Shown here in pieces: positions 8,244 to 17,139 of a DNA stretch of 64,000 nt. The translations under genes and the position numbers were made by a program. The first letter of the stretch is position 1; every line of letters starts with the position of its first letter. The notes beneath the pieces were generated by a model. That model did no database searches and was not told the origin of the DNA. It saw only the letters and a list, made by a program, of their open reading frames with translations. This DNA is from Dyella amyloliquefaciens (GTDB lineage: Bacteria > Pseudomonadota > Gammaproteobacteria > Xanthomonadales > Rhodanobacteraceae). The DNA lies in the NCBI RefSeq assembly GCF_004296575.1, contig NZ_SAYT01000002.1:487313-551312 (forward strand), read 5' to 3'.

Positions 8244-10772
8244 GTGCATTCCCGCCCCATCTCCCACGCCGTCCGCCTCGCCCTGTTTGCCTCTGTCAGC
8301 CTTTGCAGCATTGCGCTGCACGCGCAGACCGCGCCCACGTCTGACAATGACCAGAAGGACACGCCTGCCGAAAAGGACAAGGCGAAGAATCTCGATGGCA
8401 TCGTGGTGACGGCGCGCTCGGGTGTGGATGTGCGCACCAAGGCGGAAACCAGCTACTCCGTCACCACCATCGACGAAGACCGCCTGCGCATGCAGGCGCC
8501 GACCTCGGTCACCGAAGCCATGAAGTCGGTACCGGGTTTCTGGGTGGAAGCCTCGGGTGGCGAAGCGAGCGGCAATATCCGTGCGCGCGGCATCCCGGTG
8601 GATGGCTACGGCTCGGTGAACCTGCTGGAAGATGGCGTGCCGGTGCAGCACGACCCGGCGCTGGGGTACCTCAATGCCGACCAGGCGTTCCGTCTCGACG
8701 AAACCATCGAGCGCATCGAAGTGGTGCGCGGCGGTCCATCGTCGGTGTTCTATTCCAACGCCCCCGCTGGCGCGATCAACTTCATTCCGCGCCAGGTCGG
8801 CGACACCACCGAAGGCCTGTTCAAGTTCACCGTGGGCGACTACGGCATGGAGCGCGGTGATTTCTGGCTGGGCACGCCGGTGGGCGATGGCTGGAAGCTG
8901 GGAGTCGGCGGCTTCTACCGCAAGGACAACGGCGTCCGCGATCCGCAGTTTCCCGCCAACGATGGCGGCCAGATCCGCGTGAACCTCGCCAAGCAGTTCG
9001 AGCACGGCAGCTTTAGCGTCGACTACAAGCACATGGACGACAAGGTGGCGCTGTACCTGGGCATCCCGATGCGCACGCTGCCCAATGGCGACATCCGCGC
9101 CGTGCCAGGCGTGGACGGCAACTATGGCACGCTGGCTGGTCCGGAAACCGAGCACATCCAGATGAAGATGGGCGACGGGAGCCTGTACAACTTCGACAAC
9201 AGCGAAGGCACGCACGTCAAGCGCGACCAGGTCACCATCAAGTTCGATCACGACCTGATCGACGACTGGAAGCTCGCCGAATCGTTCCGCTATTCCAATA
9301 CCCATACGCAGCGCAACGGCGTGTTCCCGAACGCGTTGTCCAGCGGCACGGCCTTCCTTGCCACGGCCCAGGGCGCGGTGAAGAACTACCTGCCCGCCGG
9401 CACGGCCGGGCTGCAGCTTCGCTATGTGGACAATCCGAACCAGGCGTTCGACCTCGCCAACCAGAACGGCAACGCACTGGTGGTGCAGGCCGGCCTGCGT
9501 GGCGTGACCATGCCGGTCAACGAGTTCGACAACGACACGCGCATCCTGCGCAAGTTCGAACTCGGCGGGCAGACGCATGACGTCACGCTTGGCTACTACT
9601 ACGCGCACTTCAACCAGGATTTCAGCCGCTATTCCTCCGTGGCCCTGCTCGACGCGCGCGACAACGCACGCCTGCTCGACCTGGTGGCGGTGAACGCGGC
9701 CGGCCAGCCGATCGCCAAGCTCACGGACAACGGCATCTACCGCTACGGCTACGAATGGGAAGACGCGGGCGGCAAGTCCACCACCAATGCGTTCTATCTC
9801 TCCGACGAATGGCAGGTCACGGACAACCTGCGCATCGACGGCGGCGCGCGCTGGGAACAGGTGAACACGCGCGGCCAGACCGAAACCAAGACCACCGTCA
9901 ACGACGGCACTTTCGCCACCTCGAACATCCTGACCGGCACTGGCGTGTTCGTGCCCTACGACCACACCTTCAGCAAGCTGGGCTGGACGCTGGGCGCAAA
10001 CTGGCAGTTCTCGCCGAACTCGGGCGTGTTCGCGCGCTGGACGCCGACCTTCCGCCTGCCGAACCTGAGTTCCTACATCACCAGTCCCTCGGCCACGCCG
10101 ATCACCCAGACCATGGACCTGGGCGAAGTGGGCTACAAGTACACCGATCGCCAGTTCGACGTGTACGCCACGGCGTTCTACACCAAGTACAACAATGTCG
10201 GCTTCAGCAACTACGTCTTCAACGCCACCTCCAACACCTCGACGGTGCAGCAGGGCTATGCGGACACCAAGACCAAGGGCCTCGAACTCGAAGGCTCGTG
10301 GTTCCCGAGCCAGTTCTTCGACGTGCAGGTGACCGCAACCTACCAGGATCCGAAGTACCAGGGCCTGCGCTACACCGAAATCGTCAACGGCGCGCCGGTG
10401 CTGCGCGACTACGTGGGCAACCAGCTGATCCGCGTGCCGAAGGTGAGCTACCGCGTGGTGCCGGGCGTGAACCTGCTGGACGGCAAGCTGCGCTTCCAGA
10501 TCGCCTACGAATACGAAGGCGAACGTTACGTGGATACCGCCAACTCGGTGCGCCTGCCGTCCTACGACGTGTGGAGCGCCAGCGCGCGCTACGACATGAC
10601 GCAGAACTTCTCGCTCTACCTGTACGGCGACAACCTCACCAACTCGCTGGGCCTCACCGAGGGCAACCCGCGCGCAGGCGAGCTGCAGAGTGCCGATGCG
10701 GGTGCGAACACGTTCATTGCCCGCCCGATTCTCGGCCGCACGTACCGCTTTGCGATCATGTACCGTTTCTGA
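8244..10772 (+). CDS. TonB-dependent outer-membrane receptor
   Basis: With the GTG start at 8244 the protein has 842 residues. That start is chosen because GGAG precedes it and it leaves a clean signal peptide (cleavage after ALHA, residue 27); the frame remains open to 8172. A TonB-box-like LDGIVVTAR lies at about residues 50-58, followed by a plug domain (VTEAMKSVPGFWVEASGG, ERIEVVRGGPSSVFYSNAPAGAINF given in part) and a long beta-barrel ending in an aromatic residue (YRF). Substrate is not evident. It is followed in the same direction by a PHP-type phosphoesterase, with which it may form a uptake-and-processing unit. Confidence 0.92.
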   Translation: MHSRPISHAVRLALFASVSLCSIALHAQTAPTSDNDQKDTPAEKDKAKNLDGIVVTARSGVDVRTKAETSYSVTTIDEDRLRMQAPTSVTEAMKSVPGFWVEASGGEASGNIRARGIPVDGYGSVNLLEDGVPVQHDPALGYLNADQAFRLDETIERIEVVRGGPSSVFYSNAPAGAINFIPRQVGDTTEGLFKFTVGDYGMERGDFWLGTPVGDGWKLGVGGFYRKDNGVRDPQFPANDGGQIRVNLAKQFEHGSFSVDYKHMDDKVALYLGIPMRTLPNGDIRAVPGVDGNYGTLAGPETEHIQMKMGDGSLYNFDNSEGTHVKRDQVTIKFDHDLIDDWKLAESFRYSNTHTQRNGVFPNALSSGTAFLATAQGAVKNYLPAGTAGLQLRYVDNPNQAFDLANQNGNALVVQAGLRGVTMPVNEFDNDTRILRKFELGGQTHDVTLGYYYAHFNQDFSRYSSVALLDARDNARLLDLVAVNAAGQPIAKLTDNGIYRYGYEWEDAGGKSTTNAFYLSDEWQVTDNLRIDGGARWEQVNTRGQTETKTTVNDGTFATSNILTGTGVFVPYDHTFSKLGWTLGANWQFSPNSGVFARWTPTFRLPNLSSYITSPSATPITQTMDLGEVGYKYTDRQFDVYATAFYTKYNNVGFSNYVFNATSNTSTVQQGYADTKTKGLELEGSWFPSQFFDVQVTATYQDPKYQGLRYTEIVNGAPVLRDYVGNQLIRVPKVSYRVVPGVNLLDGKLRFQIAYEYEGERYVDTANSVRLPSYDVWSASARYDMTQNFSLYLYGDNLTNSLGLTEGNPRAGELQSADAGANTFIARPILGRTYRFAIMYRF

Positions 10773-10807
10773 CGATCGCTCGCGGCACTGGCATGCCGAT
10801 GGCGTGC

Positions 10808-10844
10808 CGGATGGCAGGGCTCGCACCGGGCCCTGCTCCATCCG
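10808..10844 (+). terminator. Hairpin between TonB-receptor and PHP genes
   Basis: CGGATGGCAGGGC pairs with GCCCTG-CT-CCATCCG across a 9-base loop, giving a 13-bp stem with a two-base bulge. No U-run follows, so it is either a weak or factor-dependent terminator or a stability/attenuation hairpin that would lower expression of the downstream gene. Confidence 0.4.
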
Positions 10845-10981
10845 ATGAACAACTGCCGTAACGATGACATGGTTTCGGGCACGCGCTTCGCGCCCCTGCC
10901 GTGCCACCCTCCCGATGCGGCGCTCGCACGCTGCTTGCCAGACGTGAAATCGGCGACCTGCTCGCCGCAAGGACCATCCTG

Positions 10982-12487
10982 ATGCGTTGCCGCCTCGCCC
11001 TGCTCCTGCTCGCCCTGTCCGCTGCCGCGTACGCCCGCGCCAATGGTGCGGACAAGCCCGACCTCACGCTGCACGGCGAAGTCAGCGGCAAGGATCACCA
11101 GACCTACCGACTGATCCCGTTCGACGTGCCGGCAGGTACCACGCGCGTCACCGTGCAGTTCGACTACGACAACAAGACCGACCACACCACCATCGACCTG
11201 GGGCTGCTCGGCCCCGATGGCTTTCGGGGACAGGACGGTTTCCGCGGCTGGAGCGGTGGCACCAAGCGCGTCTTCACCGTATCGGCCACCGATGCCACGC
11301 CGTCCTATCTGCCGGGCGCTATCCGTCCCGGCCGTTGGCAACTGCTGCTGGGACTGCCCAACGTTCGGCCCGACGCGCACACGCCATATGACGTCAAGGT
11401 CTGGTTTGGCCAAGCGGGCGACCCGGCGTGGAAGCCGGACGTGCTCAATCCGCCATTGCGGACAGGCACCGCGTGGTATCGCGGCGACCTGCACATGCAC
11501 ACCGCGCACAGTGACGGCCAATGCAACAGCCAGAGCGGCAAGCGCGTGTCGTGCCCGCTGTTCCTCACCGTGCAGGCCGCCGTGGCGCGGCACCTGGATT
11601 TCATCGCGATCACCGATCACAACACGGTGTCCCACACCAACGCGATGCGTGAACTGCAGCCCTATTTCGACCAGCTGCTGCTGATCCCGGGACGCGAGAT
11701 CACCACCTTCACCGGACACGCGAACCTGTTCGGCAGCAGCGAGCCGCTGGATTTCCGCGTCGGCAGCAAGGACGTGCCCGACTGGACCACTGTCGCGCGC
11801 AATGCCGCCGCCCTGCACGGCGTGCTGTCGATCAACCACGCCATCCGCCCCAGCGGCGAGATCTGCATGGGTTGCGGCTGGACCGCCAAGCCGCCCATCG
11901 ACATGCGCCTGGTGCAGGCCGTGGAGATCGTCAACGATGGCGATGCCGGCTCGGTGATGTCAGGCATTCCGTTCTGGGAGCAGCAGCTCAATGCCGGCTA
12001 CCACGTCACGGGCATCGGAGGCAGCGACAACCATGACGCCGGCGCGACCGAGGCGCGCCCGGGTTCCAGCACCATCGGCCACCCGACTACAGCGGTCCAC
12101 GCCGAAGCGCTCTCGATGCCCGCGATCCTCGAAGGCGTGCGCGCCGGCCAGGTCTTCGTCGACGTGCAGGGCAGCGGCGACCGCGTGCTCGAGTTCAGCG
12201 CAAGCACGATGGGCGGTGAAGCCTCGATGGGCGATTCACTGCAAGCGAAAGCCGGAGCTGCCGTGCGTTTCACCCTGCATGCGACACATGCCGCCGGTGC
12301 CCACGCTGTGGGCGTGCTCGATGGCAAGGCACTTCCACTTGCCGACGGTGGCAAGCTCGATGGCGATGATGCACACCTGGACTTCGACTGGACGTCCGAC
12401 GGCAAGCCGCACTGGCTGCGCGTGGAAGTGCGCGGCGCGGACGGCGCACCGTGGCTGTATGGCAATCCGATCTATGTAAACCGCTGA
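10982..12487 (+). CDS. Exported CehA/McbA-like PHP-domain metallohydrolase
   Basis: A 501-residue protein with a signal peptide (MRCRLALLLLALSAAAYA), an N-terminal beta-rich domain (about residues 25-160) and a PHP domain. Metal-binding residues visible are H171 and H173 (GDLHMHTAHSDG), D212 and H213 (ITDHNT), H286 (SINHA) and D349/H351 (GGSDNHD). CehA/McbA relatives cleave carbamate or phosphoester bonds. I set the start at the ATG at 10982 because it gives the signal peptide. The position after a TonB receptor suggests periplasmic processing of an imported compound; the compound is unknown. Confidence 0.82.
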   Translation: MRCRLALLLLALSAAAYARANGADKPDLTLHGEVSGKDHQTYRLIPFDVPAGTTRVTVQFDYDNKTDHTTIDLGLLGPDGFRGQDGFRGWSGGTKRVFTVSATDATPSYLPGAIRPGRWQLLLGLPNVRPDAHTPYDVKVWFGQAGDPAWKPDVLNPPLRTGTAWYRGDLHMHTAHSDGQCNSQSGKRVSCPLFLTVQAAVARHLDFIAITDHNTVSHTNAMRELQPYFDQLLLIPGREITTFTGHANLFGSSEPLDFRVGSKDVPDWTTVARNAAALHGVLSINHAIRPSGEICMGCGWTAKPPIDMRLVQAVEIVNDGDAGSVMSGIPFWEQQLNAGYHVTGIGGSDNHDAGATEARPGSSTIGHPTTAVHAEALSMPAILEGVRAGQVFVDVQGSGDRVLEFSASTMGGEASMGDSLQAKAGAAVRFTLHATHAAGAHAVGVLDGKALPLADGGKLDGDDAHLDFDWTSDGKPHWLRVEVRGADGAPWLYGNPIYVNR

Positions 12488-12515
12488 GCGCTTGCCACCG
12501 GACGCGACTATCCCG

Positions 12516-13073
12516 TCAACGTGACCGCGCCCTCATGGCTCGGGTACGTGCGGCGCGCGTGGCACCCGCGGAGCGGCTTGCGGCGCTCCTGTGGGCAGCG
12601 GCCTTCTTCGCCGCGGCCTTGCGCACGGCGGGGCCCATGGTGCGCGCGGCCTTCTTCGCCGAGGCGGATCGCTCGGAAGCAGTCCGCTTGGATGCAGCCT
12701 TGCGGGCGTGACGGGCCAAGGCCGTCTTCGAGGCGGCCGCCGAACCCTCGCGCTTCAACGCACCCAGCGTCGCGCGGCTGCGCTTTGCCGACGTCTTCTT
12801 GGTGGCCTTTTTCGCCGCAGGTTTTTTGCGGCTGCTCTTCTTGGCCGTCGCGCTCTTCTTGGCCGTCGCGCCCTTCTTGGCGGGCACCTTGATGCCCGCG
12901 CGACGTGCTTCGGACAAGCCAATGGCGATGGCCTGCGCCGACGAGCGTGCACCGTGCTTGCCCTTTCGCACGTGCTCGATTTCCTCACGGACGAACTCGC
13001 CCGCCTGCGTGCTGGCCGACTTGCCCTCGCGCTTGTCCTTCTGCGCGCGTGCCATGGCGGTCTTGGAAGGCAT
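12516..13073 (-). CDS. DUF6496 histone-H1-like Lys/Ala-rich protein
   Basis: A 185-residue protein starting MPSKTAMARAQKDKREGKSA, which matches the DUF6496 pattern. A short conserved N-terminal region (about residues 1-70, with EFVREEIEHVRKGKHGARS) is followed by a very basic low-complexity tail built from AKK/ATKK/AAKK units, reminiscent of eukaryotic histone H1 or bacterial AlgP. GGAG is present upstream of the ATG at 13073. It probably binds nucleic acid; no experimentally assigned role is known to me. It converges with the PHP gene. Confidence 0.75.
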   Translation of the reverse strand: MPSKTAMARAQKDKREGKSASTQAGEFVREEIEHVRKGKHGARSSAQAIAIGLSEARRAGIKVPAKKGATAKKSATAKKSSRKKPAAKKATKKTSAKRSRATLGALKREGSAAASKTALARHARKAASKRTASERSASAKKAARTMGPAVRKAAAKKAAAHRSAASRSAGATRAARTRAMRARSR

Positions 13074-13209
13074 GACTCTGCTCCGGTATCGGAAGGAGGG
13101 TTCATGCTGAGGGCGAAGGCGTGAAGCACGGGGCAAGAAATATTGAAGTTCCCGCCAACCGTTCAGCAGCGAATTTCCCGCTGCTCCGCTCCTGTTCGGC
13201 CGGAGAGCC

Positions 13210-15069
13210 TCAGGCCAGCGCGTTGTCTTCCGCGGGGTCTTCCGCCGCCACGAAACCGCCCGTCTGGCGTTGCCACAGCCGTGCATACAGCCCGCCGTGC
13301 GCGATCAGCTCGGCATGCGTGCCGCTCTCCACGATGTGGCCCTTGTCCATCACGACCAGGCGATCCATCCTGGCAATGGTGGACAGGCGGTGCGCAATCG
13401 CAATCACGGTCTTGCCGCGCATCAGCAATTCCAGGCTGTCCTGGATGGCCGCTTCCGCTTCCGAATCCAGCGCGGAGGTCGCCTCATCGAGGATGAGAAT
13501 GGGTGCGTCCTTCAGCAGCACGCGCGCGATGGCGATGCGCTGGCGCTGGCCGCCACTGAGCTTCACGCCGCGCTCGCCCACGAGAGCGTCATAGCCGACG
13601 CGGCCTTCGCCGTCCACGAGTTCCGGAATGAACTCTTCCGCGCGTGCCTTGCGCACGGCTTCGATCACCTGCGCCTCGGTGGCGTCCGGGCGCCCGTACA
13701 GCAGGTTGTCGCGGATGGAGCGATGCAGCAGCGAAGTGTCCTGCGTGACCACGCCGATCTGCGCGCGCAGGCTCTCCTGAGTCACATTGGCGATGTCCTG
13801 CCCGTCGATGAGGATATGCCCGCCCTCCAGGTCGTACAGGCGCAGCAGCACGTTCACCAGGGTGGATTTGCCGGCGCCGGAAGGGCCGACCACGCCGATC
13901 TTCTCGCCACCGCGCACGGCCAGGTCGAGGCCGGAGATCACGCCGCCCTGCTTGCCGTAGTGGAAGTGGATGTCCTCGAAGCGCACGCCACCCTCGGTGA
14001 CTTCCAGCGGCATGGCGCCCTCGTGGTCCTGCACGGTGCGCGGCTTGGAGATGGTCTCGATGCCGTCCTGCACCGTGCCCACGTTCTCGAAGATGCCGTT
14101 CACGACCCACATGATCCAGCCGGACATGTTGTTGATGCGGATGACCAGGCCCGTGGACAGCGCGATCGCGCCCACCGTCACCTTGCCCTGGCTCCATAGC
14201 CATACCGCCAGCGCCGAGGTGCCGACGATGAGGAAGCCGTTGAGCGTGGTGATGGTGATGTCCATCGCCGTGGTGAGACGCGTCATCGCGCGCATGCGCT
14301 TGATCTGCTCGCCCATCGCGTCGGCCACGTAGGCTTCCTCGCGCTGCGTGTGCGCGAACAGCTTGAGGGTGAGGATGTTGCTGTAACCGTCCACGATGCG
14401 CCCCATCAGGCGCGAGCGCGCCTCGGACTGCTTCCACGAACGCTCCTTGGTGCGCGGCACGAAATACGCCAGCGTCACCACATAGAGGACCAGCCACAGC
14501 ACCAGCGGCAAGGCCAGCCAGTAGTCCGCCTTGGCGAACATCACGATGGCGCTGCCGGTGTAGATCGCCACGTACCAGATGGCATCCACAATCTGCACCG
14601 CGGACTCACGCAGCGCGCCGGACGTCTGCATGATGCGATTGGCGATGCGGCCCGCGTAGTCGTTCTGGAAGAAGCCCAGGCTCTGGCGGATCACATAGCG
14701 ATGGTTCTGCCAGCGGATGCGGTTGGTAAGGTTGGGCACGATCGCCTGGTTCACCAGCAGGTCGTGCAGGCCCATCAGCACCGGGCGCGCGATCAGCGCC
14801 ACGAAGCCCATCCACAGCAGCTCGTGCCCATGGGCCTGGAAGAAGTCCGCAGCCGGCGTGCCCTTCGCCATGTCCACGATGCTGCCGATGAAGCCGAACA
14901 GCGACACCTCGACGATGGCCACGCCAAAGCCGACCACGATGGCGGCGGCAAACACCGGCCACACCTGGCGCAGGTAGAACAGATAGAAGCGCCACACCGA
15001 CTGCGGCGGCATGCCGTCGATGGGTTCCTTGAACGCGTCGATCAGCGATTCGAACCAGCGGAACACCAT
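13210..15069 (-). CDS. ABC exporter, fused permease and ATPase (MsbA/MDR type)
   Basis: A 619-residue half-transporter: an N-terminal six-helix exporter domain (about residues 20-340) and a C-terminal ATPase. Walker A is GPSGAGKST, the signature is LSGGQRQ, Walker B is ILILDEATSALDSE, and the H-loop is AHRLST. It should dimerise in the inner membrane and export a hydrophobic compound, lipid or peptide. I chose the ATG at 15069 (AAGGA upstream) rather than more upstream codons. It is divergent from a PadR-family regulator, which may control it. Confidence 0.88.
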   Translation of the reverse strand: MVFRWFESLIDAFKEPIDGMPPQSVWRFYLFYLRQVWPVFAAAIVVGFGVAIVEVSLFGFIGSIVDMAKGTPAADFFQAHGHELLWMGFVALIARPVLMGLHDLLVNQAIVPNLTNRIRWQNHRYVIRQSLGFFQNDYAGRIANRIMQTSGALRESAVQIVDAIWYVAIYTGSAIVMFAKADYWLALPLVLWLVLYVVTLAYFVPRTKERSWKQSEARSRLMGRIVDGYSNILTLKLFAHTQREEAYVADAMGEQIKRMRAMTRLTTAMDITITTLNGFLIVGTSALAVWLWSQGKVTVGAIALSTGLVIRINNMSGWIMWVVNGIFENVGTVQDGIETISKPRTVQDHEGAMPLEVTEGGVRFEDIHFHYGKQGGVISGLDLAVRGGEKIGVVGPSGAGKSTLVNVLLRLYDLEGGHILIDGQDIANVTQESLRAQIGVVTQDTSLLHRSIRDNLLYGRPDATEAQVIEAVRKARAEEFIPELVDGEGRVGYDALVGERGVKLSGGQRQRIAIARVLLKDAPILILDEATSALDSEAEAAIQDSLELLMRGKTVIAIAHRLSTIARMDRLVVMDKGHIVESGTHAELIAHGGLYARLWQRQTGGFVAAEDPAEDNALA

Positions 15070-15168
15070 GGGGTCGTCCTTGGGGGAAACAGGCGGGCGG
15101 GATAGTAGGTGAGTGAAGGCGCTGAGCATGAGATTCAAGCAAAACGCGCCACCACGGCCGCTTCCCCC

Positions 15169-15255
15169 TGTAGGTGCGCACCCAGTGCGCGATCGCAACA
15201 TTCCAGCTCATCCGTGCGTGCGGACCGGCGATCGCGCACTGGGTGCGCTCCTACA
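15169..15255. repeat. Paired REP palindrome (divergent genes)
   Basis: Two inverted arms (left TGTAGGTGCGCACCCAGTGC, right its complement with one mismatch) flank a loop of about 30 bases. It lies in the divergent region between the ABC exporter and the PadR gene, unlike most other copies, which lie between convergent genes. Confidence 0.9.
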
Positions 15256-15286
15256 TGGGACAGGCCAGACACTTGCACTCCAGAAA

Positions 15287-15325
15287 ACTTACGATATATC
15301 TTAAGACTGTTACTTACGATATATC
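15287..15325 (+). promoter_or_regulatory. Tandem operator candidate upstream of padR-like gene
   Basis: A perfect 14-bp direct repeat ACTTACGATATATC occurs at 15287-15300 and 15312-15325, with starts 25 bp apart. Each copy contains the palindrome GATATATC. It ends 12 bp before the padR ATG and overlaps where its promoter and leader should be, so autorepression is plausible. Confidence 0.6.
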
Positions 15326-15337
15326 GGAGTTTTACCC

Positions 15338-15973
15338 ATGCGATTCCATCACTGCTCAGACAGGCACCACCATCACCACCACCAGGAAGGCCGCGAGGCC
15401 TGGATCCGCGAGGCCATGGGCTTCGGACGAGGCCGCGGTTTCGGGCGGGGTTTCGGCGACGACGAAGGCCCCGGCGGCTGGGGCGGGATGGGCGGGCGCT
15501 TCCGCGGTGGCCGCGTTTTCGGCCATGGTGACCTGAAGCTGATCCTGCTCGCCCTGATCGCCGAGCAGCCCCGCCACGGCTACGAACTGATCCGCACCAT
15601 CGAAGAGATGTTTGACGGCGCCTATGCGCCCAGCCCGGGCGCGGTGTACCCCACCCTCACCCTGCTGGAAGAACTCGGCCACGCCAGCGTGCAGAACGAC
15701 GAGGGTAAGAAGCTCTACACGATCACCGAGGATGGCAAGGCGTTCCTGGCCGAGAACAAGGAAGCGGTCGATGCCGTGATGTCGCGCATGGAGCAGACCG
15801 CGAAGATGTTTGCCCGCGCCGCCGCGCCGATGGCGCTGCGCGAGGCCATGCACAACCTCAAGCGCGCTCTGTTCATGCATGGCGGCCCGTGGAACGCAGC
15901 CGAGGTGAAGCGCATCCGCGACATCATCCAGAAGGCCGCTGAAGAGATCGCCAAGGGCCGCAAGGATGCCTGA
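15338..15973 (+). CDS. PadR-family regulator with His-rich N-terminus (YqjI/NfeR-like)
   Basis: A 211-residue protein. The first 25 residues contain a metal-binding-type tract (DRHHHHHHQ), followed by a Gly/Arg-rich linker to about residue 63. Next come a PadR winged helix (FGHGDLKLILLALIAEQPRHGYELI, with the family motif APSPGAVYPTLTLLEELG) and a C-terminal helical dimerisation region. The layout matches E. coli YqjI, a nickel-responsive repressor linked to iron homeostasis. Two 14-bp repeats lie in its leader. Its stop overlaps the start of a fur-like gene by eight bases. Metal sensing is inferred from the His-rich tail. Confidence 0.85.
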   Translation: MRFHHCSDRHHHHHHQEGREAWIREAMGFGRGRGFGRGFGDDEGPGGWGGMGGRFRGGRVFGHGDLKLILLALIAEQPRHGYELIRTIEEMFDGAYAPSPGAVYPTLTLLEELGHASVQNDEGKKLYTITEDGKAFLAENKEAVDAVMSRMEQTAKMFARAAAPMALREAMHNLKRALFMHGGPWNAAEVKRIRDIIQKAAEEIAKGRKDA

Positions 15974-16358
15974 GCGCCTGCCCGCCGCGTCGACAGACGC
16001 CCACGCGGCGCTGGCCCGGGCGGGCCTGCGCGCCACGCCGCCGCGGCTGGCGATATGGCAGGTGCTGCACGACGCCAACGACGAGCCCGACGCAGTGAAT
16101 GTGCTGCGCCGGGCGCAGTCGCTGGAACCACGCACCAGCCTGGGCACGGTGTATCGCTTCCTGCGCGAGCTGGAATGGCACGGCCTGGCCTGCTCGCGTC
16201 CAGTGCCGCACGAGCGTTCGCGCTAGCATCTCGGTCATGGGCCGGCCTTGGATGACGTGCCCTCGCGTGATGCGGCGGCCGTAGCGGCCCTCGCGCAACT
16301 GGCGGCGGCGTTCGGCTATCAGCTCGTGCGCGCGACGGACCGCGCGCCCGTCCGCTAA
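15966..16358 (+). pseudogene. Broken fur-family gene (in-frame amber stop, deleted metal domain)
   Basis: The frame begins with a normal Fur winged-helix domain (LRATPPRLAIWQVLHDAND through RTSLGTVYRFLRELEWHGLA). It is interrupted by TAG at 16224-16226, then continues in the same frame for 43 codons with a Fur-like C-terminal piece (LAQLAAAFGYQLVRATDRAP). The His-rich and Cys-containing zinc/dimerisation segment that should lie between them is missing. The intact part would be an 86-residue DNA-binding domain only. Start codon overlaps the padR-like gene, so it was once cotranscribed. It converges with nfi. Confidence 0.75.
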
Positions 16359-17053
16359 ACGTCCGGCCGTTTTGCCCGGTCGCGCCTCGACGCCAGGCGG
16401 TCCGCCAGCCGCGTCGGTTCCGGCAATCGGTACTTCGTGCAGCACGCCAGTACCAGATCAGGCGCCGCCTCCATGCTGACCCGGTGTCCCGGCGAAACGA
16501 TCAACGGGCGAACCTTGTCCTTGCTGCGCAGGACGCAACCGATCACCTCGTCGCGATAGTGCAGCGGCACGCGATCGCCACGGGCCGCGCCCAGCTCGCC
16601 ATGCGTACCGACCAGTATCGACTTCGCCACGCCGATGGTGGGCAGGTGTGTCACCACGCCCAGATGAGCCGCGATGCCCAGCCCACGGGGATGCGCGATG
16701 CCATGGCCGTCCACGAACACCAGGTCCGGAATCTCGGACAGCTCGCCCAGTGCCTGCAGTACCGCCGGCAATTCGCGGAACGACAGCAGGCCCGGGATAT
16801 ACGGCATGCGCGTAGGCAGCCTCGCCACGACTTCCTCCAGCGGCATGAGCGTCTGCGCATCGAGCAGGACCGCGGCCGCACGCGTCACCAGGCCGCCATC
16901 CTCGAACCCGACGTCGACGCCGGCGATACGCCGCAGCGGCGGATGGTCGTCCTCCAGCCGTACCTGCGTGGCGAGTTCCTGCTGCAGGCGCCTGGCCTTG
17001 GCGACATCGCCATCCCAAAGGGGAATCAAGTCGGGCGTGAAAGCGATATTCAT
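16355..17053 (-). CDS. nfi: Endonuclease V (deoxyinosine-specific)
   Basis: A 232-residue DNA-repair nuclease that cuts near deoxyinosine. Family hallmarks present are [10 protein letters not shown] (metal-binding Asp), [14 protein letters not shown] (the wedge region), [23 protein letters not shown] and [12 protein letters not shown] chose the ATG at 17053, since the longer frame would begin at a TTG. Its 3' end overlaps the end of the decayed fur-like gene by three bases, in opposite orientation. Confidence 0.93.
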   Translation of the reverse strand: MNIAFTPDLIPLWDGDVAKARRLQQELATQVRLEDDHPPLRRIAGVDVGFEDGGLVTRAAAVLLDAQTLMPLEEVVARLPTRMPYIPGLLSFRELPAVLQALGELSEIPDLVFVDGHGIAHPRGLGIAAHLGVVTHLPTIGVAKSILVGTHGELGAARGDRVPLHYRDEVIGCVLRSKDKVRPLIVSPGHRVSMEAAPDLVLACCTKYRLPEPTRLADRLASRRDRAKRPDV

Positions 17054-17139
17054 CACGACAGCGTGAATGCCGCGCACTGAACAAAGCGTCAATCCAATTA
17101 TTCATTGACCGGTTCAGTACACGCCCGGATCATGCCGCC

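Noticed and set aside
8229-10970. A 913-codon open frame on the minus strand opposite the TonB receptor
   Set aside because: It is antisense to a clearly coding receptor in high-GC DNA. Its translation is rich in His/Val/Arg with no domain, as is usual for frame shadows.
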